Source of the DNA: Candidatus Uhrbacteria bacterium
GTDB taxonomy: Bacteria > Patescibacteriota > Patescibacteriia > UBA9934 > GWF2-40-263
Direction of reading: 5' to 3'
Length of the DNA stretch: 6,359 bases
Assembly (NCBI GenBank): GCA_016205995.1
Contig: JACQSJ010000044.1
Location: 1-6,359 of the forward strand
In this document: piece by piece, positions 1 through 6,018 of the stretch
Layout: each line of letters opens with the position of its first letter
Numbering within the stretch: the first letter of the stretch is position 1
Notes under the pieces: generated by a model
What the model was told of the DNA's origin: nothing
Database searches by the model: none
Seen by the model: the letters and a program-made list of their open reading frames with translations, nothing else
Translations under genes and position numbers: made by a program

Positions 1-24
1 AGGTGGAGAAGCGCTTGTTGCATA

Positions 25-354
25 CTATTTTTTCGGCTCTCCCCCTTCCCAAGGGGGAGTTGGAGGGGGTTGCCGTTCCTCCTCTTCGTTAACCGCCTGT
101 GGATTAGGGGAGTAGAGCTTTCCGCTGATCTTCCACTGATCGACGTACTGGCCAAGTCCCAGGTTGTCCCGTTTGTTCTTGACCGTGGTCGTGCGCTGGC
201 TCCATCGTAGGAGTGATTCAAAGTTGATTTTATAGCGCCCCTGAACCACAACGTAGGTGACTTCGCCGCCTTGAATGGCGCGTCGGACCGTGCGTTGGCT
301 GATGCCAAACATTTTGGCGGCTTCAGAGACGGAAAGGCGGATAACAGGCTTCAT
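25..354 (-). CDS. Small helix-turn-helix DNA-binding protein (MerR/excisionase-like fold)
   Basis: A 109-residue protein, probably a DNA-binding regulator. Residues 7-30 read as a helix-turn-helix: SVSEAAKMFGIS, then QRTVRRAIQGGEV, the usual 'domain decides which gene or site is bound' layout of MerR/excisionase-type domains. Residues 31-53 (VTYVVVQGRYKINFESLLRW) resemble the beta-wing and following helix of that fold. Residues 54-85 are basic, then hydrophilic (KNKRDN, WKISGKLYSPNP). Residues 94-107 (RQPPPTPPWEGGEP) are low complexity and are encoded by a palindromic repeat at 39-72, so the functional protein probably ends near residue 85-93. The ATG start is supported by a promoter about 30 bases upstream; the only Shine-Dalgarno-like string, AAGG at 370-373, lies rather far away. 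The gene is transcribed divergently from the sigma operon, so it may autoregulate or control that operon (inference). The stop is TAG. Confidence 0.8.
   Translation of the reverse strand: MKPVIRLSVSEAAKMFGISQRTVRRAIQGGEVTYVVVQGRYKINFESLLRWSQRTTTVKNKRDNLGLGQYVDQWKISGKLYSPNPQAVNEEEERQPPPTPPWEGGEPKK
39..72. repeat. Palindromic dispersed-type repeat inside the 3' end of the HTH gene
   Basis: A perfect 9-bp inverted repeat, CTCCCCCTT (39-47) and AAGGGGGAG (51-59), with a 3-base loop, is followed by TTGGAGGGGGTTG. On the minus strand it is read in frame as PPTPPWEGGE at the end of the HTH protein. From general knowledge, strings of this type (TPPWEGG/TPPLEGG tails) occur in many unrelated bacterial proteins because a dispersed palindromic repeat lies in their 3' ends. 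Only one copy is in this window, so its dispersed nature is not shown here. It is not a terminator for the HTH gene: on that strand the stem is followed by A residues, not T. Confidence 0.65.
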
Positions 355-386
355 ATGGCTTGTGTATAACCTTATTTGTCGAAGCC

Positions 387-415
387 AGTGTAGCCAAAAA
401 AGTTATGTCAGTCAA
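387..415 (-). promoter_or_regulatory. Sigma70-type promoter for the HTH gene
   Basis: Read on the minus strand: TTGACT (-35, 415-410), a 17-base spacer, then TACACT (-10, 392-387). Transcription would begin near 380, leaving a leader of about 26 bases before the ATG at 354. The -35 box lies only 7 bases from the -35 box of the divergent promoter. Confidence 0.6.
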
Positions 416-422
416 ATATCCG

Positions 423-451
423 TTGATTTTCGAGGGAAAAGCGGCTATCCT
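423..451 (+). promoter_or_regulatory. Sigma70-type promoter for the sigma/anti-sigma operon
   Basis: TTGATT (-35, 423-428), a spacer of exactly 17 bases, and TATCCT (-10, 446-451). The expected transcription start is near 458, which gives a leader of about 38 bases to the GTG at 496 and supports a start upstream of or at 496 as well as the ATG at 526. Confidence 0.6.
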
Positions 452-495
452 CCTTGCTGATCGGAAATTTTATCCATTAGATTTACCCAGAGCTT

Positions 496-1050
496 GTGCA
501 AGGCAATCGAGAAAAATTCCTCCTCATGCGCATCCGCGTTTTTAAGGATGAGTCGGCTTTTGCCAGGCTGTATGAGGAATATGGTTCCCGCCTTCAACGA
601 TTCCTCTATGTGAAGCTTCCTTCTCAAGAAGACGTTGACGAGGCGTTCTCGACTCTCTGGCTCCGAATCTGGGAATACGCCACAACGACCCCGATTGAAC
701 ACTTCTCCGGGCTCGCGCATACGATCGCAAAAGGAGTCGTTGCGCAGTTCTACTACGCCAAGGAAAGAAAGAAAGAAGATCGAGTCAGTGCGAACGAGAC
801 GATGGAAGAAATCGCGGCGACAGACCCAACAGCAAGTGTGCACGCAAAGATCGACATCAAGTTTCTTCTCAAGTCGATGAAAGGGAAGCTCTCCGAGGAA
901 GAGCAAGAGGCCGTCATCCTTCGTCACTTGGAAGGGTATCCCATTGGAGAGATCGCGGCCTACCTTGGGAAGAGCAAAAACGCGACCTCGGTTCTCATTA
1001 CTCGATCGATTAAAAAAATAGGGAATCTATTCGACCCTCCAACGATGTAA
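496..1050 (+). CDS. ECF-type RNA polymerase sigma factor (sigma-70 family, regions 2 and 4)
   Basis: A 184-residue alternative sigma factor that would direct RNA polymerase to a specific set of promoters. Region 2 spans about residues 18-95: DESAFARLYEEYGSRLQRF, then the core-binding segment EDVDEAFSTLWLRIWEY (45-61) and a basic AKERKK (88-93). Region 4 spans about 124-175: KLSEEEQEAVILRHLEGYP, then the helix-turn-helix IGEIAAYLGKSKNATSVLI. Region 3 is absent and the length is typical of ECF factors. The start is uncertain. GTG 496 is chosen because the reading frame is open to a TAG at 478-480 and the N-terminus reads as a sigma-like leader; ATG 526 would give 174 residues and still keep region 2, and an ATT at 481 would add LV-type residues often seen in ECF proteins. 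No candidate has a clear Shine-Dalgarno sequence. The next gene begins 5 bases after the stop, so the two are co-transcribed. Confidence 0.88.
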   Translation: MQGNREKFLLMRIRVFKDESAFARLYEEYGSRLQRFLYVKLPSQEDVDEAFSTLWLRIWEYATTTPIEHFSGLAHTIAKGVVAQFYYAKERKKEDRVSANETMEEIAATDPTASVHAKIDIKFLLKSMKGKLSEEEQEAVILRHLEGYPIGEIAAYLGKSKNATSVLITRSIKKIGNLFDPPTM

Positions 1051-1055
1051 GCAGT

Positions 1056-1937
1056 ATGCAAGAGAAAGAAGTCATCAAACTCCTGCAAAGTCTCAAAGAC
1101 GATCCTGCATTCGGTGGGGGTTTTGATTTTCAGAAGAGTTGGAGCAAGTTTGCTGCCTCATACGACTTTGATCCTGAAGCGCGATCCGTTCGCTACACCA
1201 TGCGCGACTACGTCGAGACTTATCTCTGGCAGTTCACCCACTCCATGCTTAAACCGGTGGCCGCTGTTATGGCGGTATTCGTTTTTGCCGTGGCCGGGTC
1301 GATCTCCCTTGTCGGCGCTTCGGGGCAGGCTCTTCCTGGTGACCAACTCTACGCCGTGAAGGTCGGAATCGAGAAGGTACAGCTCGCTCTGGCGGTGGAC
1401 GCGCAAGCCCGCTCGCAGTTGCGCGTGGAGTTTGCAAGCCGACGGTTGGATGAGATGGTCGCGGTGGCGGCTCAGGTGCAGAGTTCAGAATCTGGAAATG
1501 TGCAACTTGCCGCGAACCGTTTTAAGAGTGAGGTCGTGAACATCCAGGAAGAGCTGAGCATTGAGGGAACGTCTGACGTGCAGAAAGAGTTTGCCAAGAC
1601 CGTCGGCCGTAAGGTGGAAGCTTATTCCTCGACCGTCGCTTCCACAGGCAGCGATCTGCCAGAAGAGGTTCTCGGAGAGGTAGAGGAGATTTTGGAAGAG
1701 ACCAAAGACCAGGCGGTGGAGGTCATCATCACCGCTCATGAGGTAGAACAGGACGAGGATAGCGCACATGAGCTCGATGTAGCGCTTGATAAAGAAATCG
1801 AGAGCGCAAGCGTCTTATATGGTGAGGCGGCTTCCGAGGCCATCGCTACGGCCGAGGCTCTGCGTTTAGAAGGGCTGTATCGCCGTGCGTTCCAAGTACT
1901 AAAGGATTTCGCCTTCGAAGCAGATTTCAATAATTAA
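1056..1937 (+). CDS. Single-pass membrane protein with DUF5667-like domain, probable anti-sigma or sigma-partner protein
   Basis: A 293-residue protein with a cytoplasmic N-terminus of about 65 residues, one transmembrane helix at about 66-88 (PVAAVMAVFVFAVAGSISLV) and a long outer part. Immediately after the helix comes ALPGDQLYAVKVGIEKVQLA (92-111), the hallmark of DUF5667, a domain often found in proteins encoded next to ECF sigma genes. The rest (about 112-293) looks largely helical and is rich in Glu, Asp and Ala (for example EEVLGEVEEILEETKDQ). There are no cysteines, so it is not a zinc-binding ZAS-type anti-sigma. Its position 5 bases after the sigma stop suggests translational coupling and a role in holding or releasing that sigma factor in response to an envelope signal; the N-terminal 65 residues would be the sigma-binding part. 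This role is inference from topology and context. The ATG at 1056 is the first start after the sigma stop; no Shine-Dalgarno motif is visible. Confidence 0.75.
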   Translation: MQEKEVIKLLQSLKDDPAFGGGFDFQKSWSKFAASYDFDPEARSVRYTMRDYVETYLWQFTHSMLKPVAAVMAVFVFAVAGSISLVGASGQALPGDQLYAVKVGIEKVQLALAVDAQARSQLRVEFASRRLDEMVAVAAQVQSSESGNVQLAANRFKSEVVNIQEELSIEGTSDVQKEFAKTVGRKVEAYSSTVASTGSDLPEEVLGEVEEILEETKDQAVEVIITAHEVEQDEDSAHELDVALDKEIESASVLYGEAASEAIATAEALRLEGLYRRAFQVLKDFAFEADFNN

Positions 1938-1941
1938 AAAC

Positions 1942-2011
1942 GGTAGCCCCAGGCTTCAGCCTGGGCCGAGATCGTCGGTTCAGCACACCCGGGCTAAAGC
2001 CCGGGGCTACC
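1942..2011. repeat. Pair of inverted REP-like palindromes with GTAG feet (BIME-like)
   Basis: Two 24-base units face each other across a 22-base spacer. Unit 1 (1942-1965) is foot GGTAG plus a hairpin with arms CCCAGGC and GCCTGGG and loop TTCA. Unit 2 (1988-2011) is the same on the other strand: arms CCCGGGC and GCCCGGG, loop TAAA, foot CTACC. Read in the same direction the units differ at three bases; two of these are a paired A-T to G-C exchange in the stem, a compensatory change, and the third is in the loop. A conserved GTAG foot beside an imperfect hairpin is typical of REP elements mobilised by RAYT (TnpA-REP) tyrosine transposases. No RAYT gene is present in the window. On the plus strand no T-run follows, so it is not a classical terminator for the upstream gene, although it may stabilise the 3' end of that mRNA. 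Confidence 0.75.
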
Positions 2012-2034
2012 ACTAGGTACGCTCCCTTACTCCA

Positions 2035-2092
2035 TTAATTCACGAGCGGCTGCAAAGGTCGAGGCCCCAACGGGTCGCTGACTCGTAATTAA
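2035..2092. repeat. Long bulged inverted repeat upstream of the surface-protein gene
   Basis: TTAATT (2035-2040) pairs with AATTAA (2087-2092); after a bulged C2041, ACGAG (2042-2046) pairs with CTCGT (2082-2086); after a bulged A2081, CGGC (2047-2050) pairs with GCTG (2077-2080) including one G-T wobble. This gives about 15 pairs around a 26-base loop that itself can form a small CCC/GGG hairpin (2066-2074). It could be a structured 5' leader of the surface-protein mRNA, an operator, or the remnant of another repeat. No known riboswitch or RNA family was recognised. Confidence 0.45.
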
Positions 2093-2096
2093 CCCA

Positions 2097-2113
2097 AGCC
2101 CCTAACCAGGGCT
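2097..2113. repeat. Small hairpin AGCCC/GGGCT in the leader region
   Basis: AGCCC (2097-2101) can pair with GGGCT (2109-2113) around a 7-base loop. The stem is followed by AAAAA on the plus strand, so it does not resemble a terminator in the direction of the flanking genes. The stem core recalls the AGCCC core of the REP-like units upstream but lacks a GTAG foot. It competes for GGG with a possible AGGG (2108-2111)/CCCT (2147-2150) pairing that would enclose the next hairpin. Confidence 0.3.
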
Positions 2114-2123
2114 AAAAAGGTTC

Positions 2124-2141
2124 ACCCCGCCATCGCGGGGT
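2124..2141 (+). promoter_or_regulatory. GC-rich hairpin just before the surface-protein start codon
   Basis: ACCCCGC (2124-2130), loop CATC, GCGGGGT (2135-2141): a perfect 7-bp stem that ends 21 bases before the ATG at 2163. Flanking AGGG (2108-2111) and CCCT (2147-2150) could extend the structure. There is no T-run after it, so it is not an intrinsic terminator; a role in mRNA stability or translation initiation is more likely. The 225-base region 1938-2162 shows no convincing -35/-10 pair, so whether the surface gene has its own promoter here or depends on read-through from 423-451 is unresolved. Confidence 0.4.
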
Positions 2142-2162
2142 AAAGTCCCTACATTCAAACTT

Positions 2163-5100
2163 ATGTCTAATTCTCTCCGATTGAAAAAGGCGTTCACGTT
2201 CGTGGTCGCTGCTGCAACGATTGTTGCCACAGCTGGTCTCACGGCGTTCGTCCCCTCCCAGGCTTCTGCCGCTGAATACGGCGACCTGATCATGGGCGAG
2301 ACCCTCTCAACCGTGTACTACTACGGTTCCGATGGTCAGCGCTACTCCTTCCCCAACGAGAAGACGTTCTTCTCCTGGTTCGAGGATTTTGACGATGTTG
2401 TCGAGATTTCCGATGAGGACCTTGCTGACATCACGCTTGCAGGAAACATTGTGTACCGCCCAGGTTCACGATGGGTCAAAATTACCAGCGATGAAAAGAC
2501 CTACGCTGTAGCTGCCGATGGCTCCATCCACTGGATTGAGTCAGAAGAAGTTGCAGAAGGCCTTGCTGGAAGCGATTGGAACACAAACATCGATGATGTT
2601 CCAGACGTTTTCTTCGTTGACTATAGCGTCGGCGACTCTCTGACCTCTGCAGAAGAGGGCTATGAGGGTATGCTCTGGACAGACGGATCTTCCAACTACC
2701 TCGTTTGGGGTGGCGAAGTCCGCATGGTTTCCAGCGCCGGTATGTCGGCCAACATGTTCCAGGACGGTTTCGTCTTGGACGGTGACGGCTTTGACATGGA
2801 CAGCCTGACCGAAGGCGACGATGTCACAGGCGAACTCGCCTTCCTGACGGACGCCGCGCAGATGGTCGAGACCGATGAGTATGCTGAGACCCAAGAGGTC
2901 GAAGTCTCTCTCTCTTCCGACTCCCCATCCGCCAGCACGCTTGTTGCTGGTCAGGGTATCGCCCACCTTGCTTCATACGATTTCGAGAACAACAGCTCTT
3001 CGGACGTTGTTGTGACCAAGGTCGTTTTGAGCCGCGAGGGTGTCTCGGCTGATGCCACGCTCTCAAACGTCTACTTGTTTGACGGTTGGGTTCGCCTCTC
3101 TGATTCCGCCACCGTTTCAAGCGGAGCAATCTCTTGGAACGACTCCTCTGGACTCTTCACGATTCCAGCAGGTGAAACAATGAGCGTTGGTGTTCGTTCA
3201 AACATCGCAGCAAGCACCTCCGGCCAGACGGTTGGAGTCGCCCTTGACCCAGATGACGTCGTGTACAGCGGTGCCTTCGAGTCATCTGGCTCTGAACTTG
3301 CTTCCTCGGTGCACACCATTGCCACCGTAACGAACTTCGGAACGGTTGCTCTTGCTACCACCACCCAACCATCCTCTGATGGAACCCCGGTTCCAGAAGA
3401 TGACTTCCGCGTATGGGAGAACCAGACCACCATTGGAAACAATGAGGCCTGGCTCCACGTGTTGCGATTCCGCAGCATTGGATCCATCAATGCGGATGAT
3501 CTTGGCAATTGGCGCTTGTATGTTGCCGGTGTGAACCGTGGTGATGCGGTTGAGTCACAGGACGCGGACGGATACGTCTCGTTCGACCTCTCTGCTGACC
3601 CTGTAAAGATGAACACCGGTACGCACTCCATCAAAGTCTTGGCTGACATCTGGGGCGGTTCAACCCGCACTGTGACAGTTGGACTCCGGAACTCGGCTGA
3701 CGCTGTGTTCATTGAGGACGACTACGACCAGCCAATCTTGATCACAGGAAACAGCACGTCGACGACCGCCGCGTTTGCGGCTCACGACTCCGCTGCGCAG
3801 ACCTTGGCTTCTGGAGACGTTACGTTCACCAAGAAGTCGAACTCCGCTTCTGGTGATGTAGTTCGTGGTGCTTCATCCGCTTCCCTCGGTTCCTTTGAAG
3901 TGAAGGCTTCCGGTGAGGCCATGAAGATTGAAAACTTGAACGTTGCGATCGAAGAAGAAGATGATGGTACCAACACGGACGATGACGGCGACACCATCTA
4001 CACTCTGCGAAACGGTGCACTCTATGTGGATGGTGCACAGGTCGGATCAACAACGGCTATTGCTGGTGATGCTGACGCAACCCTGGCATACACGAACTTC
4101 TCTTTCGGTTCATCGTTTATTGTCTACCCAGGATCTCCTGTTGTGCTCGAGATCAAGGCAGACATCTTCGATAGCGACGGAACCAACGCGTTTGATACAA
4201 ACGCCCCAGACAGCTTGCAGGTTATTATCGATGCCGGTGCTGCATCCAGCAACGTGCTTCGTATGACCTCTGGCTCCTACATCTCACGTCCAGGTTCTGA
4301 CGTATCTGGAAACGTGCTCACGGTCCGAACAGGAACCCTGACCGTTGCCAGAAACGGCAGCTACGCCAACCAGTCCGCTGTGGCTCCAAAGACGGAGTAC
4401 CGCATTGCGTCTTGGACCGTTACGGCCAACACGACAGAAGATGTCAACCTCACCCAGTTTGACATGGACTTCGCGGCCATCGGTGGTGTGGCAGATGCTT
4501 CAGACGACCTCTCAAGCCTGTATGTGACCTATGGTCCAGACGGTGATGAGACCGAGTCATCTGTGAAGACATCCGTCTCGGACACATCCAACACCTGGTC
4601 ATTGAACTACACGCTCGGTGCAGGTGAGACGATCTACGTGAATGCGTACGTGAACGTTGCCACAACCATCTCTGATGGAACGGACGGCGTTGACACCATT
4701 GCGCCAGATCTCGATGTAGATGGAACGACCGTTGATTCCGCAACCTCTTACGACGGATCGGACACAGCTGGTCAGACCATTACCTGGTACTCATCCGGAA
4801 CATTCTCAACCGCTTTGGGTGGTGACACCCCAGTGGCAAAGGCTGTTGCCGGTGGCCAGACTATTGAGGCTGCCAAGTACAAGTTCACGGCTGTCCGCGA
4901 GAGCTACAGCATCGATCAGATTCAGGTAGCTGTCGACGGTGCTGACGATGCTACTGCTCAGGCCGCTGCCGGAGTGATCAGCCGAGTTGAACTCTATGAC
5001 GGCTCAACCCTCCTAGGTTCCGCTGTTCTTGCTGAGACTTCAGGGAGCGACACGACTTCCGTTTCAACAACGGGTGCCGCGGCTCTGATCACTGGCTTGG

Positions 5101-5975
5101 ATATCGATGTTGCCGCTGGTTCTTCAAAGACCATTACGGCAAAGCTTGTGCTGAACGATATCGGTTCAGGCGGGGCTACTTCACAACAGAATCTCGCGCT
5201 GACCCTCGATTCAGCTCGCTATAGCGATTCCAACGGAACAGTTGCAACAAGCACGACAAACCGTGCTGCAAACGAGATCCGTGCCTACAATTCCATTCCA
5301 GTCGTGTCTGCTGTGGACCTCACAAACAGCACGCTTGTGAACGGACAGGCACAGGACCTCTACAAGTTCACCGTCACAGCGAACAGCAATGGTCCAGTGG
5401 CGGTGAAACAGATGAAGTTCCCCATGACATGGACCGACGGTGAGAGCAATAATGACACCCTTGAAATGGAGTCATGGAAGCTCTACAAGAACGGTACGGA
5501 TATCTCGACGAGCAGTGCAGCAGTCGTCATCGCAGATGAGGACGGCAACGGCGTCGAATCAACATCCGGCGCTCTGGAAGCCGATGGCACCCTTGTCGTG
5601 ACCTGGAACACCAACGAAGAGGTCATCTCCGCTGGCGAGACGGTTACTTACGTCTTGCGCGCAACGCCGCAGTCGTTTGATAACGACTCCGACACAGGAG
5701 ACGAGGACTACTTCTCGATCTACATGGCCGGTGACTCTGCTCACAACTCGACAGACATCTGTCTCGAGTCTACGGCAGCAGGAATCTGGCAGCTTGACGG
5801 CCAGGTAAGCAGCGCATGTACTGCAGCCGCAACCAGCTCTTCTGACTACAACTTCATCTGGTCTGATTCCTCTGGTGAGTCTCATGACGCATCCGTCGAA
5901 ACAGGATCCGGTGACTGGACAGTCGGTTACTTGATCAACAATCTCGACCTCGCAGGTGAGACTTGGGCCAAGTAA
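2163..5975 (+). CDS. Large secreted modular surface protein, putative S-layer protein
   Basis: A 1270-residue exported protein, probably a main component of the cell surface layer. Residues 1-36 form a Sec signal peptide: basic MSNSLRLKK, hydrophobic core about 11-29, cleavage site ASA|AE after residue 36. Residues about 45-225 hold three related units, each with a hydrophobic/aromatic strand, a D-G turn, a second strand and an acidic region: YYYGSDGQRYSFPNEKTFF (53-71), VKITSDEKTYAVAADGSIHW (about 105-124) and MLWTDGSSNYLVWGGEVRMV (about 170-189). Six beta-sandwich-like modules follow, about 245-391, 392-551, 552-725, 726-878, 879-1042 and 1043-1228; each begins with a short strand and ends with a recurring strand such as PAGETMSVGVRS, GAGETIYVNAYV or SAGETVTYVLRA. 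The C-terminus (1229-1270, NFIWSDSSGESHDASVE ... GYLINNLDL) is a compact tail I associate with CPR surface proteins. There is no LPXTG, SLH domain or C-terminal membrane helix, so anchoring is unknown. The only cysteines are C1200 and C1219. The protein is rich in Ser, Thr, Ala, Asp and Gly and poor in Lys. Codon use is strongly biased (AAC, AAG, ACC, GGT, CCA), as in highly expressed genes. No Shine-Dalgarno motif precedes the ATG. The S-layer role is inferred from size, secretion and architecture. Confidence 0.82.
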   Translation: MSNSLRLKKAFTFVVAAATIVATAGLTAFVPSQASAAEYGDLIMGETLSTVYYYGSDGQRYSFPNEKTFFSWFEDFDDVVEISDEDLADITLAGNIVYRPGSRWVKITSDEKTYAVAADGSIHWIESEEVAEGLAGSDWNTNIDDVPDVFFVDYSVGDSLTSAEEGYEGMLWTDGSSNYLVWGGEVRMVSSAGMSANMFQDGFVLDGDGFDMDSLTEGDDVTGELAFLTDAAQMVETDEYAETQEVEVSLSSDSPSASTLVAGQGIAHLASYDFENNSSSDVVVTKVVLSREGVSADATLSNVYLFDGWVRLSDSATVSSGAISWNDSSGLFTIPAGETMSVGVRSNIAASTSGQTVGVALDPDDVVYSGAFESSGSELASSVHTIATVTNFGTVALATTTQPSSDGTPVPEDDFRVWENQTTIGNNEAWLHVLRFRSIGSINADDLGNWRLYVAGVNRGDAVESQDADGYVSFDLSADPVKMNTGTHSIKVLADIWGGSTRTVTVGLRNSADAVFIEDDYDQPILITGNSTSTTAAFAAHDSAAQTLASGDVTFTKKSNSASGDVVRGASSASLGSFEVKASGEAMKIENLNVAIEEEDDGTNTDDDGDTIYTLRNGALYVDGAQVGSTTAIAGDADATLAYTNFSFGSSFIVYPGSPVVLEIKADIFDSDGTNAFDTNAPDSLQVIIDAGAASSNVLRMTSGSYISRPGSDVSGNVLTVRTGTLTVARNGSYANQSAVAPKTEYRIASWTVTANTTEDVNLTQFDMDFAAIGGVADASDDLSSLYVTYGPDGDETESSVKTSVSDTSNTWSLNYTLGAGETIYVNAYVNVATTISDGTDGVDTIAPDLDVDGTTVDSATSYDGSDTAGQTITWYSSGTFSTALGGDTPVAKAVAGGQTIEAAKYKFTAVRESYSIDQIQVAVDGADDATAQAAAGVISRVELYDGSTLLGSAVLAETSGSDTTSVSTTGAAALITGLDIDVAAGSSKTITAKLVLNDIGSGGATSQQNLALTLDSARYSDSNGTVATSTTNRAANEIRAYNSIPVVSAVDLTNSTLVNGQAQDLYKFTVTANSNGPVAVKQMKFPMTWTDGESNNDTLEMESWKLYKNGTDISTSSAAVVIADEDGNGVESTSGALEADGTLVVTWNTNEEVISAGETVTYVLRATPQSFDNDSDTGDEDYFSIYMAGDSAHNSTDICLESTAAGIWQLDGQVSSACTAAATSSSDYNFIWSDSSGESHDASVETGSGDWTVGYLINNLDLAGETWAK

Positions 5976-6018
5976 CACTCTCCGATTCTCCTCACGCCCT
6001 GCGTGAAGAAATCAGGGA

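Noticed and set aside
445..927. 160-codon minus-strand frame overlapping the sigma factor
   Set aside because: It is the antisense shadow of a clear sigma-70 family gene; no domain, no promoter, and it would overlap the plus-strand promoter region.
1906..1934. Promoter for the surface gene: AATAAT at 1929-1934 with TTTCGC at 1906-1911
   Set aside because: The -10 match is good, but the -35 matches only two bases and it lies inside the coding end of the preceding gene; too weak to annotate.
1942..2011. Intrinsic terminator after the membrane-protein gene
   Set aside because: Neither hairpin is followed by a T-run on the plus strand; a T-run exists only for the minus strand, where no gene is being read. 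The GTAG feet and paired layout fit a REP-like repeat better.
1942..2141. CRISPR-like array from repeated hairpins
   Set aside because: The units are inverted, differ from each other and lack regularly spaced direct repeats or cas genes.
2150..2155. TACATT as a -10 box giving a leaderless surface-protein mRNA
   Set aside because: No -35-like sequence lies at 15-19 bases upstream, where the GC hairpin is located.
2541..2966. 141-codon minus-strand frame
   Set aside because: Antisense to the N-terminal repeats of the surface protein, with no family features.
3071..3712. 213-codon open frame on the minus strand inside the surface-protein gene
   Set aside because: It lies wholly inside a well-supported secreted protein gene, has no recognisable domain, and its composition follows the opposite-strand codon bias.
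5559..5978. 139-codon minus-strand frame with several cysteines
   Set aside because: Antisense to the conserved-looking C-terminus of the surface protein; the cysteines come from reading GCA/ACA codons backwards and form no metal-binding pattern.
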